The notes: generated by a model not told the origin, from the sequence alone. Counted from the first letter of the stretch, positions 1-9,143 are shown. The stretch: 64,000 nt of DNA from Streptomyces fuscichromogenes (GCF_014645815.1 NZ_BMML01000011.1:243199-307198); one strand, 5' to 3'. A program made the numbers and translations.

Positions 1-1694
1 GTGGGACGCACGAGCTGGTGCGCGGGGCCGTGACTCGTCTGCCGGAGCGGCGGAAGGAACCTTGGGCTTCGGCGCGGGCGGGTCGGACGAAGGCATGTGA
101 GATGACCCCGCTCAGGGCACGTGAAGCGGCGGTCCCGCCTGGGGCCGCGGTCGATACCCCGGACGGCTCTGGGCCGGCAGTCTCTCGGGCCTTGGGACGG
201 TCAACGGGGAGGGCGGCTGCTGCGTAATCGACAGAGGCGGGGAGCGTATTCGGCACTTGGCGCCTTTCGGTCAGGGGGCATGCGAGTGGCACCCGTCGAG
301 GCTGATGACGTTTTCCGTTCGGATGTCTGCTCACCGAAGTCGTCCTGGGCGGGGACCGCGTCCCCGGCGGCAGAAGCGGGGCAGCGTAAGCGGTGTCGGT
401 GCTGGTGTCGGACGTACTCGTGGTGGCCTGTGTCGGTCCTGGCCGACATGCGGTGAGCCGGCGGTCGGCTTGCTCCGCTTCGCTCACCCGGCTGGGACGC
501 GGTAGCGCAAGTCATCCCTCGGTCACGCTGGGGAGCGCGCGGGACGTTCCGGGTCGCCGCATCCTGGTCCGGGCGGATGCGCATGTTCTCGGCGTTCCGT
601 GCCCCCGTTTCAGCAGGGTGCGGAACGCCGCTGGATGCCGTGCCCGGATTGTCGATGCTGGTCGGCTGTCGCGGCGACGGCGAGCGGATGCACCGCGGAG
701 GGGTGTAGCTGAAGTGACCGAGACGGACTGTCCCGGCGGTGGGTCATCGTGCCGTCCGGCCGATGTACTCCACGGAGCCATGCACGGTGCGACGTAAAGA
801 ACGCGGTCGAGGCGGGTTTGCACTGTGCCCCGGCGGCTGAGGAACAACCGAGCGGCACCCGGCCAGGGAGGCCCCGAATCCCGCTCGATCCCGCATGGCG
901 CCAGGTCGCCGCCGTGGACCGTGCCCCCCAGCTTGGCCTTCACTCGGACGACGGCCGGTCAGGGCGGTGCCGTGACCGTCGCCGCACGTTGTCCGGCCCG
1001 GGACACCCCGGGCAACGACGCCGCCGAAGCGATCAGCGCTCGGGGGGCCAACAACTTCCGGCCGCGCTACGAGCTCGGTCGAAGTGACATTCCCATCGAG
1101 CAGGCGCGCGCGTCTGCCCGCGGCCGGCTGGCCGTTCATCGCGGGCGTCCGAGGGCGCCGACAGGGTGAACCGCTGGGTGCATGTGGCTGCTCGCTCTTC
1201 ATTGAGAAGCTGATGTGACTACGAGTCGCTTACGCGCCAATGGCGAGCAGGTTAACGTCCACCTGAAGGACCGACAAGGCCTCAGGTGCGCCTTGTTTGC
1301 ACCGATCGATGGCCATGTCGCGACCTCCGGTGAGGTGTCACCTCGGGAAGCGCCATCTTTGCGCTCTCACCTGTATGTGATCCCAAGTCGCAGAAACATT
1401 GCTGTGAAGCGGTTTCTGTCCCGGGTTGCAGTGCACAATCCGTGGCCCGATTCCCGCACGTCGATGCGGAGGCGCTGGTCGCGGCCGGAGGGTCGGGGTC
1501 GAACAGGGCCTCGATATGCGATTGGCGGTCACATGCTCCCTCGCCGACGTCAAGATGCGGACAAATGAGGTGCATCGAGGGCGAAAGGATAGATCGATCT
1601 TCGATTAGCACCGTCAACTTGTATGGTGGTCCATGCGCGAACCATGTGACCTGGGTATGACCCGCCACTGCAGCGGTGGATCGGAAGGACTGAA
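1..1694. other. Gene-poor left end
   Basis: I see no convincing intact gene here. Open frames on both strands are short, rich in Arg/Pro/Ser and lack family motifs, as expected for chance frames in GC-rich DNA. On the minus strand, roughly 880-1110, two frames give faint amidase-signature-like phrases (a TSTELVAR segment and, one frame over, LGGTVHG), which could be a badly decayed amidase N-terminus; this is weak. The last ~400 bases are more AT-rich and probably hold the promoter of the TetR gene that follows. Confidence 0.5.
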
Positions 1695-2399
1695 GTGACT
1701 TCCAATCATGAACTTGATGACGCCGCGGAGGCCCTTCCCCCCGCCGTGTCGGAGCTCTTCGGGACCGGCGCCAGTACGGCGCGGGGGGAACGGACTCGGC
1801 AGGAGCTGATAGTGGCGGCAAAGATCTGCTTTGAGGAGTTCGGCTACACCAAGACCCGCATCAGCGACATCGTGCAGCGGGCAGGTGTCTCCCACGGCAA
1901 CTTCTACCGGCACTTCACGAACAAGGCGGACGTACTGACCGCCGCCATCCACCCCTGCGTCTGCGACCTGCTGCAGGGCACCCGGCGGAACGGTCGGTCC
2001 GACAGCGGTGACCTGTCCGCTCTGATCGCGAGCACCACCTCCTATTTCACCGTCTATGCCCGCCATCGCCAGCTGATGCGCGTCATGCATGAGGCCGCCG
2101 CGGCGCAGGACGGCAGCGGCTTCATCGAGAAGTGGCTGCTGATCCGCCGTGAGTTCACGGCCCGCACCTCCGGATGGCTCGGGCACCTGCAGGAGCGAGG
2201 TGTCATCGCTTACGACTGTGATGTGGACACGCTCACCGAAGCGCTCAGCGCCATGACCGAGCAGCTGGCCCATCTGGAGATCGGCTTGCCGGAGAAGGCC
2301 CCCCGCGCCGAGCAGCTCATCCGGATGGGGCGGACCGCGGGCGAGATCTGGTACAGGTCCATTCCCTGGACCCCGAGGGCGGTACCGCCCGCCTCTTGA
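1695..2399 (+). CDS. TetR/AcrR-family transcriptional regulator
   Basis: A 234-residue TetR-type repressor. The N-terminal helix-turn-helix spans about residues 33-80 and has the usual landmarks (RTRQELIVAA, then DIVQRAGVSHGNFYRHF); a helical ligand-binding domain follows, of unknown ligand. The first ~28 residues are an extra tail. The GTG start is chosen because GGAAGGA lies just upstream at 1682-1688. A short inverted pair GGAAG/CTTCC (1682-1702) overlaps the start and could be an autoregulatory site, though the arms are only 5 bp. No partner gene is adjacent: gene-free DNA lies upstream and a dead IS downstream, so its target cannot be inferred from position. Confidence 0.85.
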   Translation: MTSNHELDDAAEALPPAVSELFGTGASTARGERTRQELIVAAKICFEEFGYTKTRISDIVQRAGVSHGNFYRHFTNKADVLTAAIHPCVCDLLQGTRRNGRSDSGDLSALIASTTSYFTVYARHRQLMRVMHEAAAAQDGSGFIEKWLLIRREFTARTSGWLGHLQERGVIAYDCDVDTLTEALSAMTEQLAHLEIGLPEKAPRAEQLIRMGRTAGEIWYRSIPWTPRAVPPAS

Positions 2400-2501
2400 G
2401 AGGGCGGTATGAGAGTGCATAGGAGATTTATCGTCACCGGAATGTGTGGCGGTGCGGCATCCCGGTCGGTCGGCGGCCATGGGCATGTTGGGCTGGTTGC
2501 C

Positions 2502-2905
2502 GTGAGTGAGCGCAAGCCCTAGAAGACCGGCGAGCAGTGGGCGCTGGTCGAGCCGGTGATCACCGCGTGGAAGGCCGCGCACCCGCGGGCAGCGGCCATC
2601 AGGGCCGGTATGCGATGCGGGAGATCGTCAAGGCATTGCTCCACCAGGGCCGGACCGGTTGCCAGTGGGAGCTGCTCCGCACGACTTTCCGCCGCCCGGC
2701 GCGGTGAAGTACTACTTCTCTACCTGGCGTGACGACGGCATCGATCAGCCCATTCACGACCTGTTGCGCTGGCGGGCGCGAGAAATGGCGCGTCGGAAGG
2801 TCGACCCGAGCCTGGTGGTACTTGCTACCCAGAGCGTGCACGCCGCAGCCGGAGTGCGTGCTGAGTCGACTTGGCGGGACGCAGCCCAAACTACCGGGTC
2901 CGTGC
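2502..2905 (+). pseudogene. Decayed IS5-family transposase remnant
   Basis: Pieces of a Streptomyces IS5/IS4-type transposase are readable across several frames: GEQWALVEPVITAWKA, then RYAMREIVKALLHQGRTG, then PPPGAVKYYFSTWRDDG and DPSLVVLATQSVHAAAG. A TAG stop interrupts it at about 2520 and at least three frame changes follow (near 2590-2600, 2680 and 2870). The phrase normally read as LDTQSV is LATQSV here, so the first catalytic Asp of the DDE triad appears to be lost. The 3' half of the gene is missing. No terminal inverted repeats were identified. This is a dead insertion sequence. Confidence 0.8.
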
Positions 2906-2957
2906 AGGCAGAGACGATGCGGGAACAGGTCACTCAGCTGACCGCACGGCTCGATGA

Positions 2958-2990
2958 AACCGGCCTGGCCCCCTCGGAGCCAGGCCGGTT
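2958..2990. terminator. Strong hairpin terminator
   Basis: A perfect 12-bp stem (AACCGGCCTGGC / GCCAGGCCGGTT) with a 9-nt loop and no T-run, as is usual in Streptomyces. It lies about 85 nt beyond the stop of the minus-strand TetR gene at 3076 and just after the IS remnant, so it probably ends transcription of the TetR gene. Confidence 0.75.
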
Positions 2991-3075
2991 CGGGCGACGA
3001 TGCCAACTCGCCGGTTCGTCGGTTGTGATGCCGAGATCGGGCGACATCCGGACGCGTGGGAGCGGATTTCGATCT

Positions 3076-3687
3076 TCAACCGCCCAGGATCATAGGGCAG
3101 AGCCAGCGAGCGGCGAACTCACGGAGCTCACTCTCACTTGTGAGGTACGGCGGCGCGTCGGGGGTCAGGACCAGTGAGTGCATGAAGCGGGCGATCAAGC
3201 CGGCAGGTTGCTCGGCGTCGGGCAGGTTCGGCGCGGCTTTGAGGAGCCAATCCTTGGTGAACTCAACCCCGGCTGCGAGCACCAGGGCGGTCTCGCCGGT
3301 GACTGACTCCCGGGTGTTCGGTGTGTCGACGGCGAGGGTCTTGCTCAGAACCTGGTTGTTGCGCGCTGCCATCACGGTCAGGGCGAAGCCGTAGGCAATG
3401 CGATCGGCGGGGTCAGCGAGTCGTTCGACCTGTTCGAGTGCCCTGTCCCGCTCGCGGCGTATCTCGCGCATCACGACCGCCCGGACGATGTCCTGTTTGG
3501 ATCCGAGCCGGCGATAGACGGTGGCCCGGTTGACCCCCGCTCGCCGGGCTATGTCGTCGGGGGAGAGCCACCTGAATCCGACCTCGATGAGCAGGTCAAG
3601 GGCGATGTCGAGCAACGCGGTCTCGGCGTCGGCGTCGGCAGAAGAGGGCGGCGATGGTTTCGATGGCAGAGCAGGCACAGCCCTCAT
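3076..3687 (-). CDS. TetR/AcrR-family transcriptional regulator
   Basis: A 203-residue TetR-type regulator with a clear helix-turn-helix at about residues 25-68 (DIARRAGVNRATVYRRLGSK) and a C-terminal domain of the kind that binds a small hydrophobic ligand. A much longer frame extends upstream to 3921, but that extension is compositionally odd and covers the presumed promoter, so I use the ATG at 3687. The gene is divergent from the MpaB-family oxygenase at 4002, the classic arrangement of a TetR repressor controlling its neighbour. A perfect inverted repeat lies 7 nt before the start codon and is the likely operator. Confidence 0.85.
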   Translation of the reverse strand: MRAVPALPSKPSPPSSADADAETALLDIALDLLIEVGFRWLSPDDIARRAGVNRATVYRRLGSKQDIVRAVVMREIRRERDRALEQVERLADPADRIAYGFALTVMAARNNQVLSKTLAVDTPNTRESVTGETALVLAAGVEFTKDWLLKAAPNLPDAEQPAGLIARFMHSLVLTPDAPPYLTSESELREFAARWLCPMILGG

Positions 3688-3693
3688 GTTAGG

Positions 3694-3714
3694 GGGTTGC
3701 CATACAGGCAACCC
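3694..3714. promoter_or_regulatory. Candidate TetR operator
   Basis: A perfect 8-bp inverted repeat, GGGTTGCC and GGCAACCC, with a 5-nt spacer (ATACA). It sits immediately upstream of the minus-strand TetR start (3687) and in the intergenic region shared with the divergent oxygenase gene. Size and location fit autoregulation by the TetR protein; assignment is by position only. Confidence 0.55.
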
Positions 3715-4001
3715 TGGTGCAACGATGCAACATGAATGATGCATTGATGTAAGGCTGTGATGTAATGACTGAAGGCCCGGCAGTCCTGAAGCCCTGGCCT
3801 CACTTCGGTTGGACTCGGCAGCGACGCCCTTGAACCTGCTGAGCGCCTGCCGCTCGTCGACACGGTTTCTCGTGCTGGGCGAGCCGCCGATCTCAGGAGC
3901 TCGGTTCCTACGGACGGCCACCGATAAGGCCTCTGGCTGAGCTAGGCGAGAACACCCTGCCGAGTCCGCTTCTGCAAATTGATTGAAAGGAGCACGACGC
4001 T

Positions 4002-5378
4002 GTGAATTCCTCGGACACCGCGCCCCCCCCTCCCGCTCCCATCCACGAATTTGACTACGTGTACCGCGATGGCGCGGCTCTCAGGCCGGCGCCCAATCGG
4101 ACCCGGAAGCCCGTGTGGACCGCGTTGCGGAAGCGCCTCTACGGCGAATGGATGCATGTCAGCGAGGACTGGAACGACACGCCGCAGACACTGCTTCTCG
4201 ACGATCACCTGTGGGAAGGCGATCCGCTGATGGACGCGGTCGTCGGACTGTTCGACACGCACGGCGCGCCGACTGTTCGCAAGCAGTTCGAAACCGCTCT
4301 GGATCACGGCATCGACGCAGTCGACAACCCGTTTCCCGAGGTCCGCGAGCTTTTCGCGCAACTGGACCGCATCCCGGACTGGTACGACGCGGAAGCGAGT
4401 GAGCGTGGCCGGTTGCGACTGGCCGCCGTGACGGCGGCCGGGAAGTTCGGGGCGAAGGCATTCGGCTACTTCGCCACGGCGATGGAGCAGCACACCTCGG
4501 CGTCGGTGGGATCGACCGGGCGCATCGCCCGACAGCCGGCTCGCCGGTTGGTTGAAACGTCGCAGTTCTTCGAGGAGGTCACCTACCACGCGGCGCTCGA
4601 GCGCAGGTCACCGATGTTCGGCACGATTGTTCGTGTCCGGCTGATGCACGCTCTCGTGCGCCGTGGTCTCCGTAAGCGCTGGGGGGCGGAGAACTTCGCC
4701 GAGCACGGGATGCCGATCCCGAACACCAACATGGCCGGTGGATCGGCCTGGTTCGCCACCATGCCGGTCCTGATCGATGCCGCGATGGGCAGGCCCTTCA
4801 AAATGCGGGACCTGGACGACATCGCGATCCACTGGGGCTACATCCTGTATCTGTTCGGGGTGCATGAGCGGATCATCCCCCTCACCGGAATGGACTCCAT
4901 CCGGCTCGCGGACCACCACGCCGCGTGTGCGGGCGAGCCCTCGCCGTGGCGCACGGAGATCGTCGAAGGTCTGATCGACCCGACCGTGGAATTCTCCGGC
5001 AAGGGCGGGCCTGTGGTTGTCGGCCTGTTCGCCGGATCGATGACCAGCTTGTTCGGACCCGCCGATGCCGCGACGTTCTTCGACGGAACCAAGTACTCCG
5101 GGGTGAACCGGGCCGCGTGGGCGTCGGCCTACGAAGCATGGGCCCGCGCATCCGCCATGGCCGCCCGTGCCGGCGACCACGTGCCCGCAGTGCGAGAGCG
5201 CCGCGCCTCCTCCGCCGCCGTCGGTGACCCGTTCCTGATGAAGACGGGCACCCTGCTGCGGAAATTCGGGGCCGACCACGGAATCGAAACCGTGCCCTTC
5301 ACCCACCACGATCAGTCGACGTCGGGTTCGAGCTTCGCCCCGATCAAGTCCGGGCATGCCCGGTCCTCGCACGAATGA
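4002..5378 (+). CDS. MpaB-family (DUF2236 / Lcp-like) oxygenase
   Basis: A 458-residue protein of the oxygenase MpaB/rubber-oxygenase family (DUF2236), whose studied members include heme-b latex-clearing proteins. It has the family phrases VGSTGRIARQPARRL and RVRLMHALVRRGL. R182, T186 and H216 reproduce the Arg-x3-Thr and a His 30 residues later that serve as active-site and heme-ligand positions in Lcp. There is no obvious signal peptide, only a Pro-rich N-terminus, so it is probably cytoplasmic, unlike secreted Lcp. Start GTG at 4002 follows a good GAAAGGAG ribosome site. A divergent TetR gene probably regulates it, and a hairpin terminator lies 6 nt after the stop. The substrate is unknown. 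Confidence 0.8.
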   Translation: MNSSDTAPPPPAPIHEFDYVYRDGAALRPAPNRTRKPVWTALRKRLYGEWMHVSEDWNDTPQTLLLDDHLWEGDPLMDAVVGLFDTHGAPTVRKQFETALDHGIDAVDNPFPEVRELFAQLDRIPDWYDAEASERGRLRLAAVTAAGKFGAKAFGYFATAMEQHTSASVGSTGRIARQPARRLVETSQFFEEVTYHAALERRSPMFGTIVRVRLMHALVRRGLRKRWGAENFAEHGMPIPNTNMAGGSAWFATMPVLIDAAMGRPFKMRDLDDIAIHWGYILYLFGVHERIIPLTGMDSIRLADHHAACAGEPSPWRTEIVEGLIDPTVEFSGKGGPVVVGLFAGSMTSLFGPADAATFFDGTKYSGVNRAAWASAYEAWARASAMAARAGDHVPAVRERRASSAAVGDPFLMKTGTLLRKFGADHGIETVPFTHHDQSTSGSSFAPIKSGHARSSHE

Positions 5379-5383
5379 CCCGT

Positions 5384-5422
5384 CAGTGCCCGGGCTCGGC
5401 CACGTTCCGGTTCCGGGCACTG
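5384..5422 (+). terminator. Hairpin terminator after the MpaB gene
   Basis: A perfect 10-bp stem (CAGTGCCCGG / CCGGGCACTG) around a 19-nt loop, beginning 6 nt after the oxygenase stop codon. It isolates this gene from the region to the right. Confidence 0.7.
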
Positions 5423-5529
5423 CTGGCGTCCTCAGACCAGCTCCTCATCGGGTGCGCCGGACCCTGTTGGCGCATCCCCGCCCCGCGGCCGCGTGCATCG
5501 GCACGCTGCGGACGCCCGGCCGATTCAGT

Positions 5530-5880
5530 TCGTCAACCGTCCCCGGACTGCCTCGAGCACCACCAGGCCCGGGTGCGGGTGACGTCGGCCCGGAAGCAGG
5601 CCACCGCTCCAGCGACGAGCAGGTGCGCGAAGTACGGCGGCGTCTAGCCGTACTCGCTGGGCGCCACTTCCTGGGGCACCTCCTCGCGGATCGCGGCGAG
5701 GATGGACGGATGATCGGTGGAGACCGGCTCCTCGATAACAGGTCGCCCCATCGTTGGCGAGCGCCCTGCCCACCCGCACGGCCTGCTTGGTAGCGTAGCC
5801 GCTGGTGGCGTCGACGTAGAGTTCCATCGAGTCGTGCCCGCCGGTGGGCTTCGGCCGCTTCGTCGCCCAATCCCGAGCAT
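5530..5880 (-). pseudogene. Enolase-superfamily (mandelate racemase/MLE-like) pseudogene fragment
   Basis: Read on the minus strand, three stretches align with the middle of mandelate racemase/muconate lactonizing enzymes: MELYVDATSGYATKQAVRVG (the family's DANSGYS strand with a metal Asp), then in another frame VIEEPVSTDHPSILAAIREE (the FEEPV metal-Glu strand), then SEYG followed by an in-frame TAG and YFAHLLVAGAVACFRADVT. At least one frameshift and one stop interrupt it, and both ends of the ~370-residue protein are missing. It is a relic of a sugar-acid or aromatic-acid enzyme, and no function should be assigned to it now. Confidence 0.7.
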
Positions 5881-6187
5881 CACTCCGAGTTCGGCGAATC
5901 TCCGTCCGCCTGTAGCGTCGGGCGTGTCACCGTCTGTCTCGGTCATCAGGACTTTTTCGTATAGAGATCGCGCGCATGTACACCCTGGCCAGGGACTCCG
6001 CTGTCAAAGCCTGAAACCGGGCCAGTACGCGGCTCGGCGCTGTCCTGTGGTGTGGCGTCGGTCTGTCCGGCTGCGTCGCTGCTGTGGGCGGGGCGTCCGT
6101 GCCCCGCGGTGTCGAGGGCGCGTTGGCGGGTGAGCGGGACCTGCGCCTCCGGACGGACCGACTGTTGGTCTCGGGTTTGTGCGCCCC

Positions 6188-6838
6188 TCACACCGGGGAC
6201 GCGACGCTCTTGACGTAGGAGACGGCGTCGTCGAGGCCGATGACATCGCCGTACTTGGCGTCGATGTCGAACAGGTTAGCCTCGTGCGGGCCCGGTGCCC
6301 GGTCGCCCACGCACTCGCGCGGGACGAGCACCGGGAACCCCGAGGACACCGAGTCGATCGCGGTGGCCCTGATGCAGCCGCTCGTGGTGGAACCGCAGAC
6401 CAGCACGGTATCGACGCGCAGGCCGGCCAGCAGCCCCGCCAGTCCGGTACCGAAGAACGCCGAGGCGTTCTTCTTGAGGAGCACGTGGTCGGTGTCGGCG
6501 AGGGGCAGCCGCCCGTCGATGTCCAGGGCCGTGGTGCCGGCCCGGAGGGCCTTGAGCCCCGGTGCCTTCTGCAGCCAGGCCACCGACCGGTGTTCGGCCG
6601 CGGTGTAACCGATGGTGGTGTAGATGACCGGTACCCCCGCCGGACGTGCCGCTTCGATCAGAGTCGCGGTCGCCTCGACGACTTCGGTGAGGTCGGATCC
6701 GGTCGGGTAGGCGGGGTCGGTGAAGCCGTTGTTGAGGTCGACCACGACGATCGCCGGCCGCTCACCCCGGGTGATCCTTCCTCCGAGTCCGGAGTCCTCG
6801 TAGACGGTGTCCGTTTCCTCGCCGTACTGACTGCTCAC
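6188..6838 (-). CDS. Isochorismatase-family amidohydrolase (N-carbamoylsarcosine/maleamate amidase-like)
   Basis: A 216-residue cysteine hydrolase. The family triad is visible: D34 in VVVDLNNGF, a Lys at 122/123 in LLKKNASAF, and nucleophile C155 in TSGCIRAT with the preceding cis-peptide region. The STTSGCIRAT signature is typical of the N-carbamoylsarcosine amidase/maleamate amidohydrolase (NicF-like) branch rather than true isochorismatases. GTG start with AGGAG 7 nt upstream. It lies downstream of an FAD aromatic monooxygenase on the same strand, separated by a hairpin. In nicotinate degradation NicF releases ammonia from maleamate, so a late deamination step is a reasonable inference; the substrate here is unproven. 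Confidence 0.8.
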   Translation of the reverse strand: MSSQYGEETDTVYEDSGLGGRITRGERPAIVVVDLNNGFTDPAYPTGSDLTEVVEATATLIEAARPAGVPVIYTTIGYTAAEHRSVAWLQKAPGLKALRAGTTALDIDGRLPLADTDHVLLKKNASAFFGTGLAGLLAGLRVDTVLVCGSTTSGCIRATAIDSVSSGFPVLVPRECVGDRAPGPHEANLFDIDAKYGDVIGLDDAVSYVKSVASPV

Positions 6839-6908
6839 AGTTCACTCCTGCTCGGGCAGTTTGACGCTGTACCGCGTCGGATGGGGTGGCCGGGGAGACA
6901 CACGGTGG

Positions 6909-6938
6909 CCCGTCGGCCGGTATTCGGCGGCCGACGGG
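6909..6938 (-). terminator. Hairpin after the FAD monooxygenase
   Basis: A perfect 11-bp stem (CCCGTCGGCCG / CGGCCGACGGG) with an 8-nt loop, flanked by further partial pairing. It lies 13 nt past the monooxygenase stop and before the amidohydrolase start, so it may terminate or attenuate read-through between the two genes. Confidence 0.7.
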
Positions 6939-6951
6939 TGGTGCCGTGGTC

Positions 6952-8232
6952 TCAGCGGCCGAAGGGGTAGTCGAAGGACTCGGCGTCGTGGTCGTCGACG
7001 TTCGGCCCTCGCCACAGCCAGTCGAACGACACATGGGACTCGCCGGTGAACTCGTGCATGTTCCGGTCACGTTCGGCCTGCTCCGGGCCGTCGGCGAGGT
7101 GGTAGAGCGTCTTGTTCTCCAGCGAGGCGTCCTGCACCATGCCGGCGCGGGTCGCCCGACGGGCCGCGTACCGCAGCAGGGCCTCGTGAATGTTGCTCCG
7201 GCTGGTGCCGCCGAGTTCTTCGGCGAGCACCACGGCGTCCTCCATCGCCTGGGAGGCGCCCTGACCCTGGTACGGGAGCATCGCGTGAGCGGCGTCGCCG
7301 AGCAGGGCGACATGTCCGTCGACCCAGTTCGGGTCCCGGCGACGGCGGAACAGGGCCCACTTGGTGACCGCGTCCCCGCCCTCGCCCTCGGCCTTCGAGA
7401 TGATCGACCCGATCCGGTCGTCCCAGCCCGGCAGGTGCTCGATCATCTCCTCGGGCGTCGAGGGCACGGTCCACGCGAGGTCCGTGTCCATGGTGCTGGG
7501 TACACAGGACGCGATGTTGAAGATGTCGCCGTTGCGGATGAAGAAGTGGACCAGGTGCCGGTCCGGCCCCCACCAGATCGTGGCGTGGTACCTGTCGAGG
7601 AGGAACCGGGTCGCGGGGTCCGCCGCGAGTTTGTCCGTCGGGATGAGGGCGCGGAAGCACATCTCACCAGTGAACTCGAGCGTGTCCGCGAAGCCCATGG
7701 CGTCGCGGACGGCCGAACGGATGCCGTCCGCCGCCACGATGACATCGCCCGCGAAGCGGCGTCCGTCGGAGGTAACCGCCGCGGGCCGGCTCCCATCGGA
7801 GTCGTCGATGCGCTGGACGCCCGACGAGGTGTGGATCTCGGTCGCCGGACCGGTGCCGGACAGGTCCAGACAGGCCCGCAGGAGCACGTTGTGCAGGTCC
7901 GCCCGGTGGAAGTGCCAGTACGGGGCGCCGTACTGGCGCCGCACCGCGGCCCCGAGAGGCTTGGCGGCGATGATGCTGCCGTCGTCCCAGCGGCGGCGCA
8001 CGTGATCCTGGGGTTCGGTCTTGATCGCCTCCAGTTCCCTGCGCAGCCCGAGGTTGAACAGGAGGCGGCTGGCGTTGGGAGCGGTCTGGATACCGGCGCC
8101 GATCTCTCCCAGTTGTGCGGCCTGTTCGAGGACCACGGTACGCAGGCCTCGTTGCCGCAGCGCGAGCGCGGTGGTGAGCCCGCCGAGGCCGGCACCCACG
8201 ATGATCACGGTCATCGACTTGTCGGACGGCAT
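6952..8232 (-). CDS. FAD-dependent aromatic monooxygenase (salicylate hydroxylase/NicC-like)
   Basis: A 426-residue class A flavoprotein hydroxylase. It has the N-terminal FAD-binding GAGLGG motif (about residues 9-14), the central DG motif in VAADGIRSAVRD and the C-terminal GDAAHAMLPYQGQG motif. Family members hydroxylate, often with decarboxylation, aromatic acids such as salicylate or 6-hydroxynicotinate. I choose the ATG at 8232 because AAAGGA lies 7 nt upstream; frames to 8247 would place the start inside that site. It precedes the isochorismatase-type gene and follows coxG on the same strand. A heteroaromatic acid substrate is inferred from the nearby molybdenum hydroxylase and NicF-like enzyme. 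Confidence 0.85.
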   Translation of the reverse strand: MPSDKSMTVIIVGAGLGGLTTALALRQRGLRTVVLEQAAQLGEIGAGIQTAPNASRLLFNLGLRRELEAIKTEPQDHVRRRWDDGSIIAAKPLGAAVRRQYGAPYWHFHRADLHNVLLRACLDLSGTGPATEIHTSSGVQRIDDSDGSRPAAVTSDGRRFAGDVIVAADGIRSAVRDAMGFADTLEFTGEMCFRALIPTDKLAADPATRFLLDRYHATIWWGPDRHLVHFFIRNGDIFNIASCVPSTMDTDLAWTVPSTPEEMIEHLPGWDDRIGSIISKAEGEGGDAVTKWALFRRRRDPNWVDGHVALLGDAAHAMLPYQGQGASQAMEDAVVLAEELGGTSRSNIHEALLRYAARRATRAGMVQDASLENKTLYHLADGPEQAERDRNMHEFTGESHVSFDWLWRGPNVDDHDAESFDYPFGR

Positions 8233-8410
8233 GAACGGTCCTTTCACATGGACGTCACCAGACGTCGTTGGAGAAGTTGGAGGCGCAGGGGCGAGCCCCC
8301 GGAACGGGAGGAGCCAGGTGTGAGGGACAGGGACCCGGCGCGTGATCCATGTGGCAGGGAGCGGTGAGCGGACCCGCTCGGTGAGCGGCGGACGCGCCCA
8401 GGCGCGTCAA

Positions 8411-9061
8411 TCAGCGCCTGCGACGTCCCCTCAGCGCGGCGATCGCGGCCACCGCCGCCAGGACGAGGGCGGCCACGGGAACGAGCATCTTCGCGACAGG
8501 CCCGCCGGCCACACCGAGCAGGTTGATCGCTTCGTCCTGCGATGCCGCGGCTCCCACGGGCCGGGAGGCACCGCCGGTGGGCACGCTGTTGAGGGACGGG
8601 CCCGTGGCCGTCGCGGGGTCCGCGAGGCTGGTGGCCAGCCGGTCCGCGAACTGCCCGATCATGCGGTCCGCCACCTCGGCGATGACACCGCGTCCGAACT
8701 GGGCGGCCCGCCCGGTGATGTTCAGGTCGGTCGCCAGGGAGACCTCGGTCTTGTCCGGGCCCGTGTCCTTGAGAGTGGCGGTGACGATGACACTGGCCGT
8801 ACCGCTGCCACGGGCGTCGCGCCCGCTCGCGTCGATGATCACGATGTGGTTGACGTCGTCACGCTCGATGTAGGACCCCTTGCCCTGGTAGGACATCGTG
8901 ATCGGGCCGACCTTGATCTTTACCGTGCCAGCGAAGCTGTCGTCGGTGTGCTCGGTCAGAGTGGCCCCGGGGAAGGAGGGCGCTACCCGCTCCGGTGCCT
9001 TGAACGCCTCCCACACCGCGTCGAGTGGTGCCGCGACGGTGAATGTGTTAGCCAGCTGCAT
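8411..9061 (-). CDS. CoxG-family SRPBCC membrane-anchor protein
   Basis: A 216-residue protein with an N-terminal SRPBCC fold (MQLANTFTVAAPLDAVWEAF, residues 1 to ~145), a low-complexity linker, and a C-terminal transmembrane segment (about residues 188-210) ending in RGRRRR. This is the layout of CoxG, which tethers carbon monoxide dehydrogenase-type molybdoenzymes to the membrane. Here it lies about 15 kb from the CoxMLS genes but within the same motif-bearing island. Frames reaching 9175 are too long; the ATG at 9061 begins the conserved domain. Its leader carries a 16-bp perfect hairpin. Confidence 0.8.
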   Translation of the reverse strand: MQLANTFTVAAPLDAVWEAFKAPERVAPSFPGATLTEHTDDSFAGTVKIKVGPITMSYQGKGSYIERDDVNHIVIIDASGRDARGSGTASVIVTATLKDTGPDKTEVSLATDLNITGRAAQFGRGVIAEVADRMIGQFADRLATSLADPATATGPSLNSVPTGGASRPVGAAASQDEAINLLGVAGGPVAKMLVPVAALVLAAVAAIAALRGRRRR

Positions 9062-9098
9062 GTTTTTCCCATTTCCCTCGGACCGACAGCCGTGTGGG

Positions 9099-9143
9099 GC
9101 CGGGGGGCCGCCGAACCGTCGAGCGGGTCGGCGGCCCCCCGGC
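9099..9143 (-). promoter_or_regulatory. 16-bp GC hairpin in the coxG leader
   Basis: A perfect 16-bp inverted repeat (GCCGGGGGGCCGCCGA and its complement) with a 13-nt loop, extended by an outer CCGTGT/ACACGG pair at 9090-9095 and 9149-9154. It ends about 38 nt before the coxG start, so it is either a terminator left by a lost upstream gene or an attenuator within the leader. Confidence 0.5.

Noticed and set aside
1600..1640. Possible island-motif copy upstream of the first TetR gene
   Set aside because: The AT-rich stretch has a TTAGCACCG phrase but fails at invariant positions of the motif.
3688..3921. N-terminal extension of the minus-strand TetR frame
   Set aside because: It lacks family similarity and covers a perfect inverted repeat and AT-rich promoter-like sequence; the ATG at 3687 gives a normal TetR length.
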